A stretch of DNA of 64,000 nt from DAHUYF01 sp035623985. Its GTDB lineage: Bacteria; Pseudomonadota; Alphaproteobacteria; ATCC43930; CGMCC-115725. Shown here piece after piece: positions 27,196 to 35,955 of the stretch. The first letter of the stretch is position 1. Each line of letters begins with the position of its first letter. The position numbers were made by a program, and so were the translations under genes. The stretch is from the NCBI GenBank assembly GCA_035623985.1, contig DASPSJ010000059.1:45960-109959 (forward strand), read 5' to 3'. The notes beneath the pieces are model-generated. The model saw only the letters and a list, made by a program, of their open reading frames with translations. It made no database searches and was not told the DNA's origin.

Positions 27196-27918
27196 ATGGC
27201 TGTCGACCAGAATAACCAGCAAAGCCGGGCGGCGCGCCTCGCCGGCCTCTATGGCCGGCTCGAAGGCGAGGCGCTGCTCGCGCCGTTGATCGAGCGCGAG
27301 CTTCGAGGACGCATTGCGCTGCTTTCCTCCTTCGGCGCGGAAGCGGCGCTCCTCCTCGACATGGTGGCGGCGATCGACCGCACGACGCCGGTGATCTTTC
27401 TCGACACCGGCAAGCTTTTCGGCGAGACCTTGCGCTATCGCGACACGCTCGTCGAGCGTCTCGGCCTCGCCGACATTCGCAGCCTCGCGCCCAATCCGAC
27501 CGAGCTGGCGCGGCGCGATCCCGACGGCATGTTGTGGCGCCGCGATGCCGATGCATGCTGCCGTCTGCGCAAGGTCGAGCCGCTCCAGCGCGCGCTCGGC
27601 GGTTTCGACGCGGTGATTTCCGGCCGCAAGCGCCATCACGGCGGCAGCCGCGACGATCTCCCGGCGATCGACTACGCCGACGGGCTGATCCGCGTCAACC
27701 CGTTGTGGAATTACGGGCAAGAGCGCGTGGCCCGCGGTTTTGCCGAGCGCGGCCTGCCGCCGCATCCGTTGCAGGCGGAGGGATTCCGCTCGATCGGCTG
27801 CATGCCTTGCACCGACCGCGTCGCGGGTCATGAAGCGCCGCGCGCCGGGCGATGGCGCGGGCTCGACAAGAGCGAATGCGGCATCCACGGAACGCGCAAG
27901 CTGGAAAACGCGCTTTGA
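27196..27918 (+). CDS. cysH: Assimilatory APS/PAPS reductase, 4Fe-4S type
   Basis: Reduces adenylyl sulfate (or PAPS) to sulfite in assimilatory sulfate reduction. The 240-residue protein has the SSFGAEAALLLDM nucleotide-binding loop, the cluster cysteines C121-C122 and C202-C205 (CC...CxxC), and the catalytic C228 in SECGIHG. The CC-CxxC set marks the APS-reductase group. It is preceded by a SAM-II-like leader and terminator, implying repression when SAM is plentiful. A TauE-type exporter follows. Confidence 0.93.
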   Translation: MAVDQNNQQSRAARLAGLYGRLEGEALLAPLIERELRGRIALLSSFGAEAALLLDMVAAIDRTTPVIFLDTGKLFGETLRYRDTLVERLGLADIRSLAPNPTELARRDPDGMLWRRDADACCRLRKVEPLQRALGGFDAVISGRKRHHGGSRDDLPAIDYADGLIRVNPLWNYGQERVARGFAERGLPPHPLQAEGFRSIGCMPCTDRVAGHEAPRAGRWRGLDKSECGIHGTRKLENAL

Positions 27919-28047
27919 CTCTCTAAAAGGACTTTACCTCAAGGCGCCGAGGCGCGAGATTCGCCGCGGCGTGGGGGCGCGCCCTATGATGGCGGGACGG
28001 GTTCCGGGGAGTGGTTGCCTCCGGTCTCGCCGCCGGGCGCCAAAAGG

Positions 28048-28827
28048 ATGCAGGTGATTAACTTATTTTATTCCCTCTCGGGTTTCGGCGTCGGCATGCT
28101 GGTGGGCATGACGGGCGTGGGCGGCGGCTCGCTGATGACGCCGATCCTGATCCTGCTGTTCGGCATCCATCCCGTTACCGCGGTCGGCACCGACCTGCTC
28201 TATGCCGCCGCCACCAAGACCGGGGGCACGCTGATGCATGGCCTCGGCGGCACGATCGAATGGCGCATCGTCGCGCTTCTGGCGGCGGGCAGCGTGCCGA
28301 TGACGGCGCTGACGCTCTTCGTGCTGTCGCGCTTCGAGCTTTCGGGCAACGCCGCCAGCGGCGTCATCACGCTGGTATTGAGCGCGGCGCTTTTCGCCAC
28401 CGCCGCGGCGCTGATCCTGCGCCGCCAGCTTGTTGCATTTTACGCCCGGCACGTCGGCAGGCTCGAACCTCGCCGCACCGCTGCGCTCACCGTGGCGATG
28501 GGCGGCATGCTCGGCGTCGTGGTCCCGATCACCTCGGTCGGCGCCGGCGCCATCGGCGTCACCGCGCTCATCCTGCTTTATCCCGAGCTGCCCACCGCGC
28601 GCATCGTCGGCTCCGATATCGCCCATGCGGTGCCGCTGACGCTCGTTGCCGGCCTTGGCCACTGGCTCCTCGGCTCGATAGACTGGACGCTGCTCGGCTC
28701 GCTGCTGCTGGGCTCATTGCCCGGCATCATGCTGGGCAGCCACATCGCCGCCCGCGTGCCCGATGTGGTGTTGCGCCTCACGCTCGCGGCGACGCTCATC
28801 GTCGTCGGCGGCCGGCTCGCGCTTTAG
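28048..28827 (+). CDS. TauE/SafE-family membrane protein (putative sulfite/organosulfonate exporter)
   Basis: The 259-residue protein has about eight hydrophobic segments. The N-terminal motif GMLVGMTGVGGGSLMTPIL and its internal repeat GGMLGVVVPITSVGAGAIGV are typical of TauE/SafE. The start is uncertain: ATG 28048 is used here, but GTG 28054 has the better-spaced AAAAGG. It lies 129 bp after cysH in the same direction, which makes sulfite or another sulfur anion a likely substrate, but this is inference. Confidence 0.82.
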   Translation: MQVINLFYSLSGFGVGMLVGMTGVGGGSLMTPILILLFGIHPVTAVGTDLLYAAATKTGGTLMHGLGGTIEWRIVALLAAGSVPMTALTLFVLSRFELSGNAASGVITLVLSAALFATAAALILRRQLVAFYARHVGRLEPRRTAALTVAMGGMLGVVVPITSVGAGAIGVTALILLYPELPTARIVGSDIAHAVPLTLVAGLGHWLLGSIDWTLLGSLLLGSLPGIMLGSHIAARVPDVVLRLTLAATLIVVGGRLAL

Positions 28828-28903
28828 GAGAGCGGTTCGCGGGCGTCGCGGTCGGGGCGCATTTTCCGGGCCAAGCGCGGCGGTTTTCCCTAATATCCCG
28901 CCC

Positions 28904-29752
28904 ATGCTGGCTCGCCGCGCGCTTCTTGGCCTGGCCTTGGCGGCGCTGAGCGGTCGGCGCGGCCCCGCGGCGGCGCAAGGCCCGCCGCCGCTCGCGCCCG
29001 ACATCAAGCGCATTCTCGATCGCGGCCGCCTTCTCGTCGCCGTCGCCGGCTTCGAGGCGCCGCCCTTCGTCGTCACCGGCGCCGATGGCGAGGTCCACGG
29101 CAGCGATATCGACCTCGCCCTGGGAATGGCCAAGGCGCTCGGCGTCGCCGTCGGTTTCGATCGGCGCGCGCGCAGCTTCGACGAGGTCATCGACCTGGTC
29201 GCGCGCCATGAAGCGGATCTCGCCGTCTCCAAGCTCCGCGAGACACTCGACCGCGCCGCGCGGGTGCGCTTCTCGCGGCCCTATCTGGTGCTGCACCGGG
29301 CATTGCTGTTCAACCGCCCGCGCATCGCCGAGATCGCCAAGGGACGCGATCCGATCGACGTGATGGGCGAGCTCGACGCCGCCGTTGGCCTGGTCGGCGC
29401 CGCCGCCGATCTCGACGATGCCCGGCGTCTGCTGCCGCGCGCCCGGCTGCGCGAATATCCGCGCTGGGAGCCGGAGCTGCTCGACGCCGTGCTGCGCGGC
29501 GACGTCGTCGCCGCCTATCGCGACGAGCTCGATGTAAAGCGCGCGCTGGCGATGCGACCCGACATGCCGCTGCGGCTGCGCGCGGCGATTCTCGCCGACG
29601 CCCGCGACCTCATCGCCGTCGCGCTGCCCTGGGACAGCGCGCAATTGCTGGCCTGGGTCGATTTCTATCTCGAGAGCGAGATCAAGCCGATCAGCGTCGA
29701 CGCGCTGCTGGCGCGCGACGCCAAGCCCGCCGCCGAGGGAGCGGCGCGATAG
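28904..29752 (+). CDS. Periplasmic solute-binding protein, family 3 type
   Basis: The 282-residue protein starts at ATG 28904 with an arginine-led signal peptide (about residues 1-25, ending AAAQ). The two-lobed binding fold shows GRLLVAVAGFEAPPFV, GSDIDLALGMAKALG and ADLAVSKLRETLDRAARVRFSRPYL-type blocks, as in amino-acid or organic-acid binding proteins. No permease or ATPase genes are adjacent, so it may work with a distant transporter or as a sensor. Confidence 0.78.
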   Translation: MLARRALLGLALAALSGRRGPAAAQGPPPLAPDIKRILDRGRLLVAVAGFEAPPFVVTGADGEVHGSDIDLALGMAKALGVAVGFDRRARSFDEVIDLVARHEADLAVSKLRETLDRAARVRFSRPYLVLHRALLFNRPRIAEIAKGRDPIDVMGELDAAVGLVGAAADLDDARRLLPRARLREYPRWEPELLDAVLRGDVVAAYRDELDVKRALAMRPDMPLRLRAAILADARDLIAVALPWDSAQLLAWVDFYLESEIKPISVDALLARDAKPAAEGAAR

Positions 29753-29938
29753 CATCGTTGCCGCGCGACCGCGCGCGGACGATTCGCGCGACGGGCGCGC
29801 CGGCGGCGCGGGGCGACAATCGAAAACGGCCGAAGCGCCGCGCAAACGACGCGCTGCATGCGACGGTCGGCGACGATCGCGCGAAAACGGCGCAGCAGTA
29901 GCGAAATCTTAAAGGGTCGTTGATAAGATCGCGCCGCG

Positions 29939-31279
29939 ATGAAAGCCGTCGAAGCAAAAGGGCTGGAACGCTGGAAACGTCTCGGCCCCGGCGAGCTCGA
30001 GCAGACGTTGCAATTGCATGAGCGTTTCGTCGAGCGCAAGCCCGGCGGCCGCCGCGCGCTGCTGAGCCTGCACGACCTCTCCGATGCCGATCTCATCTGC
30101 CGCGAGCTCAGCGACATCGACCTCACGGGCTCGCGGCTCAGCCGCGCGCTGATGATGAGCGCCGTGCTGCGCGGCGCAACGCTCTTCGGCGCCGATCTGC
30201 GCATGGCCAATCTCGACGGCGCCGATCTGGCCGGCGCCGACTTGCGCGGCGCCTGCTGCCGCGGCGCAAGGCTCAACAAGGCGATCCTCGCCAAGGCCGA
30301 TCTGCGCGAGGCCGCGCTCGGCCGTTTCGACGAGCAGCATGCGGTGATACTCGGCGCGCTGCACGAGGCGCGCACGGACCTGACTTCCGTCGAAGCGCGC
30401 GGCGCGGATTTCAGCGAAGCGAAGCTCTCCGGCGCGGTCGAAGTGCGCGCCGATTTCACCGATGCGGTTCTGCGCGGCGCCGACCTGCGCGGCGGCGACC
30501 TGCGCAACGCCAATTTCACCGGCGCCATGCTCGAGGGCGCCAATCTCGCTCAAGCCAAGCTGTACGGCGCCACCTTCCGCTCGGCGGTGCTGACCGGCGT
30601 CGATCTCGGCGGCGCCGATCTCAGCGGCGCCGACCTGCGCGACGCCATCCTCGACCCTTCGGCCGAGGCGATGGAGGAGATGAAAGGCGCCATCCGCACC
30701 GAGTATCTCGGCAAATCCGACGACGAGATGACCGCCCTGCTGCGCCAGCACGCGCGCTGGCTCGATACCCAAGGGCGCGAGGGCGAGCGCGCCGTCCTGC
30801 CGCGGGTCGACCTTTCCGGCCGCCGGCTCGAGGGCGCTCGGCTGGTGCTGGCGATCGTCAAGGGCGCGCGGCTGCGGCGGGTCTCGCTGGTTCGCGCGCA
30901 ATTGGCCATGGGCGACTTCTCCGGCGCCGATCTGCGCGGCGCGGATCTGCGCGAGGCCGATCTGCGCGGCGCCGTGTTCCAGCGGGCGCATTTCAACGAG
31001 GCCAATTTGGCGGGCGCGCAACTCGGGCCGCTGCGCGACGTCGGCGAAAGCCGCCGCGAGCTGCCGTCCAATTTCGAGCGCGCCAAATTCGCCGGCGCCA
31101 ATCTCGCCAATGCCGATCTGCGCGGCGCCAACCTCGCCGGCGCCGATTTCTCCCACGCCAATCTGGCGAACGCCGGGCTGGACGATGCCAAGCTCGACGA
31201 CGCCACCTTTTACGGCGCCCATCTTCATGGCGCGCGCCTGGACGGCGCCAGCCGCGAGCGGGCGGCCGGCTTGCCTTGA
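29939..31279 (+). CDS. Pentapeptide-repeat protein with two repeat blocks
   Basis: The 446-residue protein has A(D/N)LXX repeats forming two right-handed helices, about residues 45-235 and 283-435. They are split by a charged helical linker at about 240-280 (...RTEYLGKSDDEMTALLRQHARWL). The N-terminal 40 residues are helical and non-repetitive. There is no signal peptide or membrane segment, so it is probably cytosolic. Some pentapeptide proteins mimic DNA and protect gyrase; nothing here shows that function. Confidence 0.88.
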   Translation: MKAVEAKGLERWKRLGPGELEQTLQLHERFVERKPGGRRALLSLHDLSDADLICRELSDIDLTGSRLSRALMMSAVLRGATLFGADLRMANLDGADLAGADLRGACCRGARLNKAILAKADLREAALGRFDEQHAVILGALHEARTDLTSVEARGADFSEAKLSGAVEVRADFTDAVLRGADLRGGDLRNANFTGAMLEGANLAQAKLYGATFRSAVLTGVDLGGADLSGADLRDAILDPSAEAMEEMKGAIRTEYLGKSDDEMTALLRQHARWLDTQGREGERAVLPRVDLSGRRLEGARLVLAIVKGARLRRVSLVRAQLAMGDFSGADLRGADLREADLRGAVFQRAHFNEANLAGAQLGPLRDVGESRRELPSNFERAKFAGANLANADLRGANLAGADFSHANLANAGLDDAKLDDATFYGAHLHGARLDGASRERAAGLP

Positions 31280-31300
31280 CGAGAGGAAAGGCCTGACGCT

Positions 31301-31338
31301 GTTCTCAGGGCATGAGAACTGATGCTACCCCGTATAAT
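31301..31338 (+). promoter_or_regulatory. Inverted repeat plus TATAAT upstream of the first MCP gene
   Basis: GTTCTCA (31301-31307) and TGAGAAC (31313-31319) are exact inverted copies. A perfect TATAAT follows at 31333-31338, about 105 bp before the MCP start. The repeat lies where a -35 element would be, so an activator or repressor site is possible. It is also 22 bp after the pentapeptide gene and could end that transcript, but no T-run follows. Confidence 0.4.
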
Positions 31339-31443
31339 ACTTTAGAGTGCCTACCCCCGTCCGCCGAAATAACGATTTCTTCATAAAATCTCACTTACTT
31401 GTTGTGCCACCTACCGCGACCGCCGCGGAGAGGGAGGGCACCT

Positions 31444-33138
31444 ATGTTCGGCAATCTCAAGATATCTCACAAGCTTCAGGTGATGGTCGCCGTTGCCGTC
31501 CTCGGCATTGTCACCGTGGCATGTCTCGGCCTGTGGACGCTGCGCAACAACGTCTTGGAAGACCGCAAGTCCAAGGTGCGCGATCTCGTGCTCGTCGTTC
31601 GCCAGATGGTCGAGCTCGATCATCAGCAGGCCATCAAGGCCGGCATGAACGAAGAGGACGCCAAGGAGCGGGCCAAGGACATCGTGCGCCACCTGCGGTT
31701 CAACGGCACCGATTATTTCTTCGCTCTCGGAACCGACGGTCTGATGGCCGCCCATGGCGACGCGAGGGTGGAAGGCAAGAATCTGTGGAATTCGCAGGAC
31801 AGCGACGGCATCTATTTTGCCCGCGACCTCATCAACCACGCCACGGAGGCCGGCGGCTTCAGCGCCTATCGCTACCCCCGCGCCGGCAGCGACAAGCCGC
31901 TGCCCAAAGTCGCCTTCACCGTCAGCTACGAGCCTTATAAATGGTCGATCGGCTCCGGCGTCTATCTCGACGACGTCGACGCTATTTTCTGGTCGGAGGC
32001 GCAACGGGTCGGCGCGCTCGGCGTGCTGATCCTGGCGCTGGTCATCACCGGCTCGGTCCTGCTGGGCCGCTCCATCGCCCGGCCGCTCACGGTGATGACC
32101 GGAGCGATGCATCGGCTGACCGAGGGCGACATGACGATTTCCACGCCTTACACCGGGCGCCGCGACGAGGTCGGCAAGCTGGCGAAATCGCTGGAGGTCT
32201 TCCGCGACCACGCGGTGCGCCTGGAAGCGGCGGAAGAGGAGCGTCGTGCCGCCGAAACGCGCGATGCTGAACAGCGCGCCGCGGGCGAGCGCCGCCAGGC
32301 GGCGCTGCACTTCGCCGACGAGTTCGAGGCGCGCGTCAAGGCGGTGGTGGAGGCGGTCTCCGCCAGCTCGAGCGATCTGCGCGGCCTCGCCGAAAGCATG
32401 CGCGGGACCGCGGAGGATACGAGCCAGCGCGCCGTCGTCGTCGCCGGCGCGTCCGAACAGGCTTCCGCCAACGTGCGCACCGTCGCCACCGCGTCGGAGG
32501 AGCTCACCGCCTCGGTGAGCGAGATCGCGCGACAAGTGTCGCACGCCTCCGGCATCGCGCACCGCGCCGTCGGCGAGACGCGCAAGACCGATGAAATGAT
32601 CAAGGCGCTGGCCGATGCCGCGACCAGGATCGGCGAGGTGGTGCAGCTCATCAACGACATCGCCAGCCAGACCAACCTGCTCGCGCTCAACGCCACGATC
32701 GAGGCGGCGCGCGCCGGCGAGGCCGGCAAGGGCTTCGCCGTGGTCGCCAGCGAGGTCAAGGCGCTCGCCAATCAGACCGCGAAGGCGACCGAGGAGATTG
32801 CCGGTCAGGTCACGGCAATCCAGAACGAGACCAACGCCGCGGTGGCGGCGATGAGCGGCATCGGCGGCACCATCGGCGAGATCAACGAAATCTCGGCCTC
32901 GATCGCCTCGGCCGTCGAGGAGCAAGGCGCCGCGACGCGCGAGATCACCCGCAACACCCAGGAAGCCGCGAAGGGCACCGGCCAGGTCACGTCCAACATC
33001 GCCAGCGTCAGCGACAGCGCCAGCAAGACCGGCACGCTGGCGGCGAGCGTGCTGTCCAAGGCGACGGAGCTTGGCACCCAGGCGGATCGGCTGCACACCG
33101 AGGTCGAGAAGTTCCTGCGCGGAATCCGGGCGGCGTAG
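31444..33138 (+). CDS. Methyl-accepting chemotaxis protein with single Cache domain
   Basis: The 564-residue receptor starts at ATG 31444, with GGGAGGG upstream. TM1 is at about 10-33. An extracytoplasmic single Cache (sCache_2-like) domain lies at about 36-185 (...FNGTDYFFALGTDGLMAAHG..., KWSIGSGVYLDDVD). TM2 is at about 190-212, followed by HAMP and the signalling domain with hairpin tip NDIASQTNLLALNATIEAAR. The C-terminus is FLRGIRAA, without an NWETF-type tether. No che genes are nearby. Confidence 0.93.
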   Translation: MFGNLKISHKLQVMVAVAVLGIVTVACLGLWTLRNNVLEDRKSKVRDLVLVVRQMVELDHQQAIKAGMNEEDAKERAKDIVRHLRFNGTDYFFALGTDGLMAAHGDARVEGKNLWNSQDSDGIYFARDLINHATEAGGFSAYRYPRAGSDKPLPKVAFTVSYEPYKWSIGSGVYLDDVDAIFWSEAQRVGALGVLILALVITGSVLLGRSIARPLTVMTGAMHRLTEGDMTISTPYTGRRDEVGKLAKSLEVFRDHAVRLEAAEEERRAAETRDAEQRAAGERRQAALHFADEFEARVKAVVEAVSASSSDLRGLAESMRGTAEDTSQRAVVVAGASEQASANVRTVATASEELTASVSEIARQVSHASGIAHRAVGETRKTDEMIKALADAATRIGEVVQLINDIASQTNLLALNATIEAARAGEAGKGFAVVASEVKALANQTAKATEEIAGQVTAIQNETNAAVAAMSGIGGTIGEINEISASIASAVEEQGAATREITRNTQEAAKGTGQVTSNIASVSDSASKTGTLAASVLSKATELGTQADRLHTEVEKFLRGIRAA

Positions 33139-33141
33139 GCA

Positions 33142-33200
33142 AGGATCAGGAGCCAGGGATCAGGAATGGGTTCATCTGATCCCTGATACCTGATCCCTGC
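33142..33200. repeat. GATCCCTGAT-type short repeats between convergent genes
   Basis: AGGGATCAG (33155-33163) pairs exactly with CTGATCCCT (33176-33184). Further copies lie at 33143-33150 (GGATCAGG) and 33189-33199 (CCTGATCCCTG). The block sits between the MCP stop and the convergent phosphodiesterase stop, which lies in its loop at 33172-33174. The last residues of the phosphodiesterase are encoded by the repeat. Confidence 0.65.
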
Positions 33201-35013
33201 TTCCCGAGCCAAGCCCGACGGTGCGGCCGGGAAAACCGGCGGCGTCGAAATAGCGCGTCGACCCCACAAGCTGCTCTTCCACCACCGTCTGCAAGCCGTT
33301 GGCCGCGCGCGCCGAAACGATGCGGCGCGCGGTCACCGGCGGCAGCGTGCCGCCCGGCATCGCCTCGGCGATGACGCGGCCCAGGAGCTTGCCCTTGGCC
33401 TTGATGTCGAGGCGCAGCAGGTAGGCGAGCGTCTTGCCGATATCGGCGTTGCTCACCGGCGCGGGATCGGCGAAGCCGGCTTTGAAATCGGGGCCGCTCG
33501 CCGCCATGAAGTTCATGGTCTCGGCGCGCGAGAAGCTGCCATGCATGCCTTGGCCCTGTTGCAGCCCGGTATCGGCGATCTCCACGGTGCAGCGCAGCGG
33601 CGCCTCGCAGCCGGTGGCGAAGCTGCGGAAGTTCACGGCGATCGCCGGCATCGGGGTCAGCGCCGAGCCTTTGAGATTGATCGTGGCGAGCGGCAAAGTG
33701 CCGGCAAAGCGGCCGAGCGCCGGGTCGACGAAGAGGCCGCTGACGTAATCCTCGGCCAGCAGCGCCGCGACGACGCTCCGGGCGAGCGCCTTGTTCCCGC
33801 TTGGGAGATAGACGAGATCGGAGCCGCCATTGGCCGCCACCACCACCACCGGATGGGTGGGATCGGTGCCGATAAGGCCGTTGCTGATCTTGCCGTGCTG
33901 GCCGGGCGCAAGGCGCGCGTTGTGGTCGTCGGGGTCCCACAGCGGCAGGCCCAGTGCCGCCGCCAGGTCGATGGCGAGAAAGCCCGGCGGCAGCATGCCG
34001 GCCGGCACGTCGGCGTAATGCGCGCGGGCGGCGGCGCTGGTCTTGCTTTCCTTGGCGATGGTGGCGAAGCCGTGATCGGCGGCGACGATGATGTCGGTGG
34101 TCTCGGCGAGGCCCTGCGCCGCGAGCCCCGCTTCGAGCTTGGCGAGATCGTCGTCGGCATTGCGGATCGCGGCGAGCGAGGTCGGGCCGTTGATGCCGGG
34201 AGTGAGCCGGCCGAGACTGTCGCCCTGGAAGTGCTGCGTGCCATCGGGATCGCGCGACCAGAACACCATCACGAACGGCTGCCCCCGCGCCTTGAGCAGC
34301 GGCAGCACCACCTTCGTCGCGACATCGGCGAACCAGTTCTGCTGCTCGACATTGGCTTGCTTGGTGCCGGGCGTCGTCGCGTCGCCGGGACGGCCGTTCT
34401 CGCCGCGCGGGGGCGCTGCGAGCGGCAAGCCCGCGGCCTGGAGCGCGTCGATCACCGCCGGCGCCAGCGGGATGCCGCGAGGGCTGCCGGTGGCGTCATC
34501 GACAACGATGGTGGGCGCGCCGCTGCGGTCGGTGTGATCGAAGATCAGCGTCGGGCCGAGCTTGCCGATGGCGGCGGTGCCGAAGCCCTTGTCCCGTGCC
34601 GCCTTGAGCACCGTCGTCTCGTCGAGATAGTCCCCGGCGTAATGCTCGTCGACGTCGCCGAGCACCGGGTCGCTTTCCATGAAGGGGGTCAAGCTGCCGC
34701 CGGCGCTGGGCACGGGGAAGCCGGGATAGATGGTGTTGCCGTACTCGCCGGTATCGCCGAGGTAATGGCCGGTGGCCATGGCCGAGGCGTTGGGGGTGGT
34801 GAAGGTCGGGAAGAGCGCGTGCGGATTGGTGAAGTTGACGCCGCGCTCGCGCAGCGCCGCCATGGCCGGCGCCGTCTCGGGGCTCACCATGACCGCGCGC
34901 AGCCCGTCGGGGACGAAGAGGATGACGTTGTGCGGCGGATCGGCTGCCGCTTCCGAGGCGGCGCCGGCAAGGCCGATGACAAGCAGCACCAGCGCGACCA
35001 GGGCAACGCGCAT
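33172..35013 (-). CDS. Secreted type I phosphodiesterase/nucleotide pyrophosphatase family protein
   Basis: The 613-residue protein starts at ATG 35013, preceded by a perfect GGAGGTGA. A signal peptide of about 24 residues is followed by an alkaline-phosphatase-superfamily domain. It shows NVILFVPDGLRAVMV (metal D), the nucleophile-region TFTTPNASAMATGHY, and later metal-binding DPDGTQHFQGD, AADHGFATI and PGQHGKISNG. It probably hydrolyses phosphodiesters in the periplasm; the substrate is unknown. The C-terminal GSRDQVSGIR comes from a repeat that overlaps its stop. Confidence 0.85.
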   Translation of the reverse strand: MRVALVALVLLVIGLAGAASEAAADPPHNVILFVPDGLRAVMVSPETAPAMAALRERGVNFTNPHALFPTFTTPNASAMATGHYLGDTGEYGNTIYPGFPVPSAGGSLTPFMESDPVLGDVDEHYAGDYLDETTVLKAARDKGFGTAAIGKLGPTLIFDHTDRSGAPTIVVDDATGSPRGIPLAPAVIDALQAAGLPLAAPPRGENGRPGDATTPGTKQANVEQQNWFADVATKVVLPLLKARGQPFVMVFWSRDPDGTQHFQGDSLGRLTPGINGPTSLAAIRNADDDLAKLEAGLAAQGLAETTDIIVAADHGFATIAKESKTSAAARAHYADVPAGMLPPGFLAIDLAAALGLPLWDPDDHNARLAPGQHGKISNGLIGTDPTHPVVVVAANGGSDLVYLPSGNKALARSVVAALLAEDYVSGLFVDPALGRFAGTLPLATINLKGSALTPMPAIAVNFRSFATGCEAPLRCTVEIADTGLQQGQGMHGSFSRAETMNFMAASGPDFKAGFADPAPVSNADIGKTLAYLLRLDIKAKGKLLGRVIAEAMPGGTLPPVTARRIVSARAANGLQTVVEEQLVGSTRYFDAAGFPGRTVGLGSGSRDQVSGIR

Positions 35014-35151
35014 CGTCACCTCCATAAAGCTTTGCGCCGGACCCTAGCAAATACTGTTGGACGGATTTGTTACAGCGATGCCCCTGCACGCCGCAGCCTG
35101 GCGTTAACCAAACCCTCTGAGCATACGCTGGCAGGCTGCCAAGGGGGGATC

Positions 35152-35955
35152 ATGAAGACCGTGCAGACCAATCTGCGCGTCGCCGAAAGCGACCGGCACC
35201 TTGTCGTTCGGGTGGCGCAGAAGCTGCGCAGCGATAGCGATTTCTGCGCGCGGCTCGCCGCCTTGCTCGCGGATCGGCCGGATGCCCTCCTGGACGATCG
35301 GATCAAGACGCTCGAGCAGCAGGTTCGCTGGCTGCTGTCGGGCGCTGTCGTGGTGCCGCGCGCCGCCGCCGGCGTGACGCGGCCGGCAGCGAGCCTGCCC
35401 AAGATGCCGCCGCCCGGCCTCGCGCCGCGCCGCCTCTCCGCCGGCGCCGATGAGGCCGCCCCTGCCCGGCGCCGTCCCGCTGTGCTAGGAGCGTCATCCT
35501 CCACGAAAGGGTGGCTCGGTGTCGCCGGTCCTGCGTCTTCTCTATCGCCTTTACGAGGCGCGGTTGCGCCGCCAAGTCGCGGGACGTTCGATGCCGCGCC
35601 ATGTCGGCATCATCCTCGACGGCAACCGGCGGCATGGCCGCGCCCACGGCATCGTCAAGCCCCGGGCGATGTATCGCCTCGGCGCCGAGAAGCTCGACGA
35701 CATCCTCGATTGGTGCGCCGAGCTGTCGATCCCCGCCGTCACTCTCTGGGTCTTCTCGCCCGACAATTTCCGCCGGCCGCCCTCGGAGGTCTCCGGCATC
35801 CTTGCCGCCATCGAGACCAAGCTTGCGACGCTCGCGCACGACCCCTTGATCCACCGCCGCCGCGTGCGGGTGAAGGCGATCGGCCGGTTGCCGCTGCTGC
35901 CGGACTCGCTGTTGGCGACCATCGCCGAAGCCGAGCGCGCCACGGCGGGATATGA
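35152..35955 (+). CDS. Hypothetical protein; C-terminal half overlaps the prenyltransferase gene
   Basis: ATG 35152 has AAGGGGGG upstream. The first about 110 codons look coding (strong GC bias at third positions, plausible helices TNLRVAESDRHLVVRVAQKL and ARLAALLADRP). After about 35485 the bias is lost and the frame runs 437 bp into the prenyltransferase gene in another frame. The real gene may end near 35490 with a frameshift between; a TAG in the next frame at 35485-35488 would then be its stop. The family is not recognised. Confidence 0.45.
   Translation: MKTVQTNLRVAESDRHLVVRVAQKLRSDSDFCARLAALLADRPDALLDDRIKTLEQQVRWLLSGAVVVPRAAAGVTRPAASLPKMPPPGLAPRRLSAGADEAAPARRRPAVLGASSSTKGWLGVAGPASSLSPLRGAVAPPSRGTFDAAPCRHHPRRQPAAWPRPRHRQAPGDVSPRRREARRHPRLVRRAVDPRRHSLGLLARQFPPAALGGLRHPCRHRDQACDARARPLDPPPPRAGEGDRPVAAAAGLAVGDHRRSRARHGGI

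Noticed and set aside
33541..35151. Upstream part of the long plus-strand frame that ends at 35955
   Set aside because: Antisense to the phosphodiesterase; only the part after the ATG at 35152 has an independent ribosome site and its own coding signal.
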